Program-made: the position numbers and the translations under genes
NCBI GenBank assembly: GCA_001986395.2
Contig: MQVO02000012.1
Coordinates: 1,054,001-1,118,000 of the forward strand
Direction: 5' to 3'
Length of the DNA stretch: 64,000 nt
Origin: Irpex lacteus
Taxonomy: Eukaryota; Basidiomycota; Agaricomycetes; Polyporales; Irpicaceae
The notes under the pieces: model-generated
What the model was told of the DNA's origin: nothing
The model's input: the letters and a program-made list of their open reading frames with translations, nothing else
The model's database searches: none
Shown: one piece after another, positions 56,404-64,000 of the stretch
How the letters are laid out: each line of letters starts with the position of its first letter
Numbering within the stretch: the stretch's first letter is position 1

Positions 56404-58056
56404 TCTGGGAGATTGCTGAATAATTCAAGTACTGAGAAGGTGTGCTCAGGCTGAGATCGACTGGAGAAATTGCAGGGCTTAGTCGTGCTCTTTATATCCC
56501 GTAGTACAGTAGCCGAAGCCGGGCGTGTATTCTGCGTGACCGTAGAACATGCAAACCGCTTAGACGGCTCCGATTATGCTGAAACGAGTTACCATTGAAT
56601 AGCCATGTCTGTCCACCGCAGCATGTCCAGATCAGTTTCATGGCCGATATCGACCGTATGAGAGCCCTCGGAGAGGCATGAGCGACTTCGGCACTTCTAT
56701 GACAACAAGCATTGAATAGGTACCTCCCCTGTGGCATGAAGAAGGTATGCCATGTAGACCACCGCTATTACACTAGGTTGTAAGCTTGCGTGTGGCCTGG
56801 TTGCAGAATATTTTGAGTTGCTTCGGTTGTTATAAGTACCATAATTTATGAAGGTTTCCTATATGCAAATGTTCAGCTTTGACCAGTACTGTTGCAAGTG
56901 TCTGGAACAGACGTACGGTGATATCATCAATAGAACGGCTTGGGTCGTATATCCGAGTGCTGCCGGTGAAAGAAGTTGAGTGCAAGGAAAGTGCATGGCC
57001 GCCGCACTGCCACGAGGAAATCCCACAGGGCAGTTCCTGCCCGAGCTCGTATCTTGCACTCTGTATTAATGCTTTGTAACGCATAAGGAAGTAGCTGTAC
57101 AGCATAGCCGCGATATCCGACAATATCGTAAACCTGCAAACCGCGAAGGGCTGACGGTGAGTGGAGACCGACAAAAGCATACAAAGCCGCTCACGTTCGT
57201 AATTGACGCGCATATACGTCGTCGATATCACAGCTTCTATGTAAAAATCTGTGAATACATGGAAGGCACAGAACATGGGCATCACAACGTACTGCGGGGT
57301 GATTAACATCGTATAAAGCGCCTCGCCTGTTGTCATCGGGGTCGATTGCACAGTCGTTTCCAAATGTTGAATCAAGTCAGTGCCAAGCCGTATTCAGTGC
57401 CCGTTGAAGCCATACATAGAATCTAGTTTCAATGAATGAGAAGAGAAATACCCCGCCAGGAGTATTGGTTAGTAGCCACGATTGCTCATGCAGCAAGCGA
57501 TGGATTTCAACTTACCTGCAAAACTGACAAACTGGGATACATCGTTGGTCACTCAACTCCAGCTCGGTGATCTAGAGCATGGGAGAAGTGGCGACCGGGC
57601 ATATAACAAGGCAGAAATGTTATACGAGATGGTACACCGCTTTCCTTATGGATGTGTTTCTTCAACCGTACGTGATGGGATGGGGACGTGACTTTTATTA
57701 GCAGTTCAATTCTAGACATAGAGATCAGCTTCTTCCCTAGAGAATACTCGTTAAGTTTACTGACCAGTATCAGTACCCAGCCCTGGAAGTGTACCTCGGC
57801 GATGGAGGTACGAGTCATGATGCATGATACCGTGAGACCGCAGGAGACAACGGGAAGGATTTATGTAAGCAGCGAGATCTAAGATACTGTACCAGTTACT
57901 AATACGAGGCTCGATATACGCTGGTGCTCAGGAGCACGACTGCATCACTATACTTAGCACGTAGCTCGCTACCTCGTCAGCTTTCCCAGTAATAAAACTA
58001 CAGCATTGAATATTCTACACTTATTTTTCTCATCTTGTCTGCCGTCATCTAACAGC
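56404..58056. other. Poorly resolved region with one unassigned frame
   Basis: About 1.65 kb. A 181-residue minus-strand frame (56830-57375) is open but matches nothing I know. The part around 57480-57900 has short frames on both strands with hydrophobic pieces but no convincing splice model. Confidence 0.35.
56830..57375 (-). CDS. Unassigned open frame, possibly part of a membrane protein
   Basis: 181 codons without a stop on the minus strand, with hydrophobic stretches (ITPQYVVMPMFCAFHVFTDF, and DIAAMLYSYFLMRYKAL) and a charged segment (YMRVNYERERLCMLL). The gtctcc after the latter could be a splice donor. No family is recognised and no start context stands out. It could be a fragment of a decayed multi-exon membrane protein or chance. 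Confidence 0.25.
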   Translation of the reverse strand: MIQHLETTVQSTPMTTGEALYTMLITPQYVVMPMFCAFHVFTDFYIEAVISTTYMRVNYERERLCMLLSVSTHRQPFAVCRFTILSDIAAMLYSYFLMRYKALIQSARYELGQELPCGISSWQCGGHALSLHSTSFTGSTRIYDPSRSIDDITVRLFQTLATVLVKAEHLHIGNLHKLWYL

Positions 58057-60863
58057 CTACTCCGTCTGCTGCTTCTGCAAATCCGACAACTCGAGCTTCA
58101 ACTTCTTCAATTCCTCAACCGCAGCCGCAATCTCCTGATCAACCTCTTCACTCTTCGGCTTTCCCTTCAGCTCCCTCACAACCTGTCCCTGATCAGCCAC
58201 CTTCTGCTCCCACGCAAGCACCTCAGCACTCTTCGGTCCAGCATTGGCACCAGCAGCCTCGGCGGCAGCAGCTTTGTCCGCTGCTTTCTTCAGTGCAGCC
58301 GCTTTGCGCTTCGACATACCAGGAACGACATGCGTTGCGTCAGGGCTAGGTGCAGCACCCTCCGCCTCAGGCTTCTTCCCACCGAACTTCTCTCTCCACA
58401 CGTCAGCCATCTTCTCGTCGATCCTCTTGAACAAATGCTCGGGCTTGCCAATCTGGTGACCAGCAAGGATATCGTTGCTGAAGACATCGGGGACGGTACG
58501 CGCAGGGGCATTGAGCTGCTCAAGGATAGAATCGGAAGTCTCGGGCATGAATGGGTGTACGACGGCGGAGAGGACGTAAATGAGGTTAACGGCGCGAGAG
58601 ACGACTTGTGCGCAACGTTTGGGGTCGGAAGCGAGGAGAGCCTTGTTCAGGCCAGCAGACTGGAGGTAGTTGTTTCCACGAGCAGAAAGGGCCATAACGA
58701 TTTGTATACCAGAGCGCAGCTTCGAGTATTCCATGTTGTCGTTGTACTCCTTAAGAAGCTTGTTTATTTCGGTAATGAAGTCGGAGTCCACTGGATCTTC
58801 GGGAGAGTATGGTCCAGGGGCGTCGTCGCTCTCAGGGATAGTGCTTTCGTATACAGCAGAGACGAACTTCAGAGCTCGGTTGATAAAGTTACCGAAGCTA
58901 GAACGTATGCGTCAGAGTCTGAGTATATGAAGACCCGAGCATAGCACGTACTTGTTGAGCAGGATGTTGTTGTTTGCTGCGATCTGTGAACAAGTCAGAT
59001 AGACTTATAAGGTGATTGACAAGATACGTACACAATCCGCCCAAGAGAACATAGCGTCCGCGGTCTCAGGCCTCGTCGAGATCAGATAATACCTCCAGAC
59101 AGATGCGGGAATACCAGTCTCCTTAGCAGCGGGCCCGAATACACCACGATTATGGCTCTTCGAGAACTTGCCACCCTCATAGTTGAGATACTCTGCGAAT
59201 ACTCGTTAGTGATGTAGCGATAGGTTCCAATAAGTCACGTATACCTGTTGTGGAAAGATGATGGAGCATGGTCCACGGGCGGCCATCAGCGAGTTCCATG
59301 GAGGGGAAGAAGATAGTGTGGAAGTAGACGTTGTCTTTGCCCATGAACTGGAAGAGGCGGACATTATCGTTGTCGAACCACCACTGTTTCCACTCTGGGG
59401 TGTAGTTCGCTGTAATACTTGGATAACCTAGAGGGGCATCGAACTAGAGCCTACTGAATGAGTAATCATGCGCGGATAGCACTTCTACGACTTACCCAAA
59501 CGTCTATGTATCCGTATTATTAGTATACTGCTCCTATGTCGAGTGAAGAGAAATGACTTACAAAGCACTTTCCCCTTCATACTCTGATCTTCGTCAGAGT
59601 CTTTCACGGGCACAGGAACACCCCATGTCAAGTCTCGCGTTAACGGACTTGGACGTAGACCACCCTTCAAACGAGAGTCGATAAGTTCGCCATCTGCGTT
59701 GATGACAGAGTTGGGTGACCAATGCCCTTTCTTATACGATTCCTTGATCCACTCTTCCGTCTTCGACTGGACTTTATCGAGTGCGATGTAGGTGTGAACT
59801 GTTTCTCGGGGAACAACCTTGTGTGCTTTACTGATAAGACATCTTGGGTTGATGAGCTCGATAGCGTCTATCGTCTTTCCACAGAGGTCGCATTGGTCGC
59901 CTCGTGCGTCCTGGGTTTTATTGTCAGTACGAGGGTCGTTTTGAGTGGCTGTAAGCTCACGTCGGAACCGCAGTGGGGGCAAGTTCCTTCTACAAAACGA
60001 TCCGCCAGGAACCTAACTGAACATCAATATAAGTATTGCAGACAGGCGTGACTGCCACGAACTTTTCGCATCCTGTACAATACGTCTGCTCCTTAGACTG
60101 TTTGACAAGGTAGCCGTTCTTTCCAATATTCGAATAAACTTCCTGGCAGATCCTGCACAAAAACAAATATCTCAGAACTGGGAGGGTGTTCACATTCGCA
60201 AGTAACTGACTCGGTGTGGGCCGGAGTCGATGTGCGGCCGAAATAGTCAAACCTACAGAACGCTTCAGCATAAGACGGGTCAGACGTAATGATACTGCTT
60301 ACGAAAGTTGGAACCAGTTATACGTTTCCACATGCAGTGCGTTATACTTGTCACATAGCGCTCGAGGTGTTAGCCCCTCCTTAAGTGCCTGGGTTTCGGT
60401 TGCGGTACCATATTCGTCGGTGCCGCAGACGTAAAGCGTCCTATAATTGCGGGTACCTGATGCGCTCTAAGCGTCCACAATCCGCTGGTTGATGAGCATA
60501 AAACATACGGTTGTATCTATATGCGATATCTCAGTGTGCAGAATGTTATGAAAGTGCACAAGACGTACCTAGCAAAGACATCCGCGCTCAGAGTACTTCC
60601 AATAATGTTTCCTGAGATGAACACCTATGAACACGCTGCTGACACTATGGAGTCGAGTAGCCGCACCGAGATGAGGCACATTGTTACAGTATGGAAGGGC
60701 GGATGTGATGAGGATATTGCGTTCGCCCTTCTTTGGGAGACTGGATAGACGGGCGTGAATAGCAAGAAGACGACCTGATCACCCGACCGCGTACTCACAT
60801 GACTTCTCCGGGCTTGGGAATGTAGCGTAAGATGCCCTCGCCCTCGCGTATTCTCTGCGTCAT
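58057..60863 (-). CDS. Methionyl-tRNA synthetase, cytosolic, with C-terminal WHEP-like domain
   Basis: Class I aminoacyl-tRNA synthetase charging tRNA-Met. The start at 60863 gives [20 protein letters not shown]. The Rossmann opening [19 protein letters not shown] carries the HIGH-like motif, split by an intron before [17 protein letters not shown] zinc-binding insert has four CxxC pairs (CTGC, CPHC, CDLC region). Then come [33 protein letters not shown] and KFSKS (KMSKS motif) in [15 protein letters not shown]. The anticodon-binding helices follow, and the C-terminus has an Ala/Lys-rich linker plus [20 protein letters not shown] and [17 protein letters not shown], matching the WHEP domain pattern. 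No N-terminal GST-like domain is present. It is divergent from RPS20. Confidence 0.93.
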
Positions 60864-61371
60864 GTTGCGCTATTTGGTTGGAGGAGTGTGGGTCTGGAAG
60901 AGAAAGACTGTGAAGATGGCGTTGGAGGAGGGTGGATCGATGTATGTATGAGCGTCCTTGGGCTCAAGGTGACTCACGCGAACCAGGGCAATGGTGATAC
61001 AAAGATGTCGCGTCAAGCAATCCCGAAATTAACAAACACCGAGATACGGCGGATGCAGACGGAGGAAGAGAGGAGAGAGCTTAGAGAGCAGCTGGTGGCC
61101 ACAGAATTTCAGGCAAATATTGTTATTCGTCCGAGTCTTATCTCGAGACAGCCATCGAGGCGCCCATGCATCATGAGACGCTGAGATGAGCAGCGTCGGC
61201 CATTGCCGAATATCCATCAGACTCTCTGAACTCTAATTTTCGCTTCAATCCACACAACCACATCCAACCCTCGGGTGAGTGCAAGGGTCTCGTCGTCGTT
61301 GCCCCACAGCGAGCTAACCGTATCTTTGTGCTCTAGTCACCTTCTGACTCACCCACCAACAAGCTTTCAGG
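60864..61371. promoter_or_regulatory. Divergent promoter between MetRS and RPS20, with a 5' UTR intron
   Basis: About 500 bp separate two translation genes transcribed away from each other. A probable intron in the RPS20 leader runs from gtgagt at 61275 to ctctag at 61336, 36 bp before the ATG. Leader introns are common in ribosomal protein genes. The open frame at 60888-61184 within it has no support. Confidence 0.55.
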
Positions 61372-61911
61372 ATGAGTTACGTCGCCAAGGGAGAAAAGGA
61401 GTACGACGCTACCGGTGCCCCCGTGCCCGCCGCCAAGATCCACAAGATCCGTATTACGCTCACGAGCAGCAACGTCAAGAACTTGGAGAAGTGTAAGCAG
61501 ATTGGATTATTGATGCTGAAGCAAAACTCATTGAACTCGCAGTCTCCAATGACCTGATCAACCGTGCTAAGGACAAGCAGCTCCGTGTCAAGGGCCCCGT
61601 CCGTCTTCCCACCAAGGTCCTCAAGATCACCACCCGTAAGACTGTACGTACTATCCGCTTCACAGTTAAAACTACCACTCAACTTCCTTCTTTCAGCCCT
61701 GTGGTGAGGGTTCCAAGACCTGGGATCGCTACGAGCTCAAGATCCACAAGCGCCTTATCGACCTCCACTCCTCCAGCGAGATCGTCAAGCAGATCGTGCG
61801 TTCTCTTTTATTGTGATATGAAACTTCGTGGTGTACTCACGCGTCGCTATTTTGTAGACCAGCATCAGCTTGGAGCCCGGTGTCGAGGTCGAGGTTACCA
61901 TCTCCGGATAA
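61372..61911 (+). CDS. RPS20: 40S ribosomal protein uS10 (S20)
   Basis: Component of the small ribosomal subunit head. Four exons, 61372-61492, 61543-61643, 61697-61795 and 61858-61911, sum to 124 residues with an intact frame. It begins [20 protein letters not shown] and holds the uS10 signatures [59 protein letters not shown] and [20 protein letters not shown], ending [14 protein letters not shown]. Length and order match the eukaryotic family. Confidence 0.97.
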
Positions 61912-62710
61912 ACACTTCCGCTCATTGCACTTATGACCTGTATCGTTATGCTTTCGTGAATGCTATACGTATTCTTGTTGCGATATTTCTACATCGGTGT
62001 GATGACGTGCTCCCATCCAAATATTTTAATTCAGCAGCAAGCATTCTGTCATGAGATAGACTGAAACGTTGACGGCATATCGTAAGGTTGATCGACGCAG
62101 AACAAGGACTTTTCGATTTGATTTCGGAGCGGATACATGTAGCGGGATAGCAAGAGGAAAGTACAAGGCACGGCGACTTGTTAACTCGCGAAGCAGACTA
62201 GCAAAACATCACTAAAACATCGGCCAAGGACGGAGACGAGCAGAAAACTGCAACTTCGGCAAAGGGTACACGAAAAGAACGTAAAAGCAAGGAAACGAAG
62301 GAGCAAAGGAACAATGGCGATAATGCAACAAAGGAAACAATTTCAAAGATTCTAGGGTGACGAAGACAGCGATGTGATAGAAGAGCGTAAGCGACATTAA
62401 ACGGGCGATAGAGAATTCGTAAAACGTGAGGAGAACAAGACAAGCATGAAGATCGTAAGGTGAAACATCGTACTACGTAGCAGAGCGAGTAAAACAAACA
62501 GGTAGCGATATCCAACATCGACGAAGGAAGCGGGATAGATGGTGTGGAGATCTGAAAGCAATTTTGATATGGAGGGGTTTTGGAGATAGCAGTGGCGATG
62601 ACGGCAGAGAACTCGACCGTTAGAGATGCATGGGCATAGCGAGAAAGAGTTGCGAGATGATGAGCGTAGATCAGCAAGGAGACTGTGGCCCGAGACGAGT
62701 ACTTTTGATG
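61912..62710. other. Intergenic between convergent RPS20 and forkhead genes
   Basis: About 800 bp, purine-rich on the plus strand from 62200 to 62650. It probably includes the long 3' UTR of the forkhead gene. A 159-codon minus frame (62198-62677) is low-complexity Leu/Ser/Phe and I treat it as chance. Confidence 0.5.

Positions 62711-64000
<1,290 letters not shown>

Noticed and set aside
58006..58944. Plus-strand frame of 312 codons
   Set aside because: It is antisense to the well-supported MetRS C-terminal exons and has a biased composition typical of an antisense shadow.
60888..61184. 98-codon plus frame between MetRS and RPS20
   Set aside because: It lies in the shared promoter, has no domain, and overlaps the likely 5' leader.
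62198..62677. 159-codon minus frame rich in Leu, Ser and Phe
   Set aside because: Low complexity from a purine-rich plus strand, lying in the 3' region of the forkhead gene.

Overview
The window is nuclear DNA of a filamentous basidiomycete, most likely an agaricomycete. Protein-coding genes are split by many 45-70 nt introns with GTACGT/GTGAGT-type donors. The gene content (TERT, metacaspase, Srs2-type helicase, forkhead factor, methionyl-tRNA synthetase, 40S uS10) is eukaryotic, and two Plavaka-type DNA transposons, an agaricomycete-rich group, sit in the middle. I saw no tRNA, rRNA, CRISPR or prokaryotic signals.

Layout. 1-2560: 3' two thirds of a telomerase reverse transcriptase gene (+). 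2876-14121: an old direct segmental duplication. Unit 1 (about 3355-8660) and unit 2 (about 8661-14121) each run from glutathione peroxidase (GPx) exon 2 through a minus-strand membrane-protein gene to the 5' part of a flavin monooxygenase (FMO) gene. The outer partners are whole (GPx at 2876-3813, FMO at 13936-16519). The junction carries an FMO 5' stub fused to a broken GPx copy. Unit 2 also holds a 0.5 kb fold-back element with a 9-bp direct repeat. 16644-38889: ordinary gene-dense sequence, mostly minus strand: methyltransferase, Hsp20-domain protein, membrane-anchored coiled-coil protein, Srs2-like helicase, 8-Cys small secreted protein, sugar transporter, metacaspase, a small membrane protein (+), and a nuclear-looking basic protein.

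39477-54699 is the most striking locus: two apparently identical 6,399-bp Plavaka-type transposons in inverted orientation around a 2.4-kb spacer, a roughly 15.2-kb palindromic block. Every position p in the left copy pairs with 94176-p in the right copy. Each copy carries an intact, intron-containing transposase gene (C2H2 finger plus Plavaka core) and a divergent second gene of unknown family. The spacer holds a small secreted-protein gene.

55381-64000: Ser/Thr-rich secreted protein (-), a poorly resolved stretch, cytosolic methionyl-tRNA synthetase with a C-terminal WHEP-like domain (-), 40S ribosomal protein uS10/RPS20 (+), and a forkhead transcription factor running off the right edge (-).

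Exon boundaries come from reading splice sites and protein continuity by eye. For TERT, GPx and RPS20 the inferred exons sum to an intact frame. For others the outer coordinates are firmer than the internal exons.
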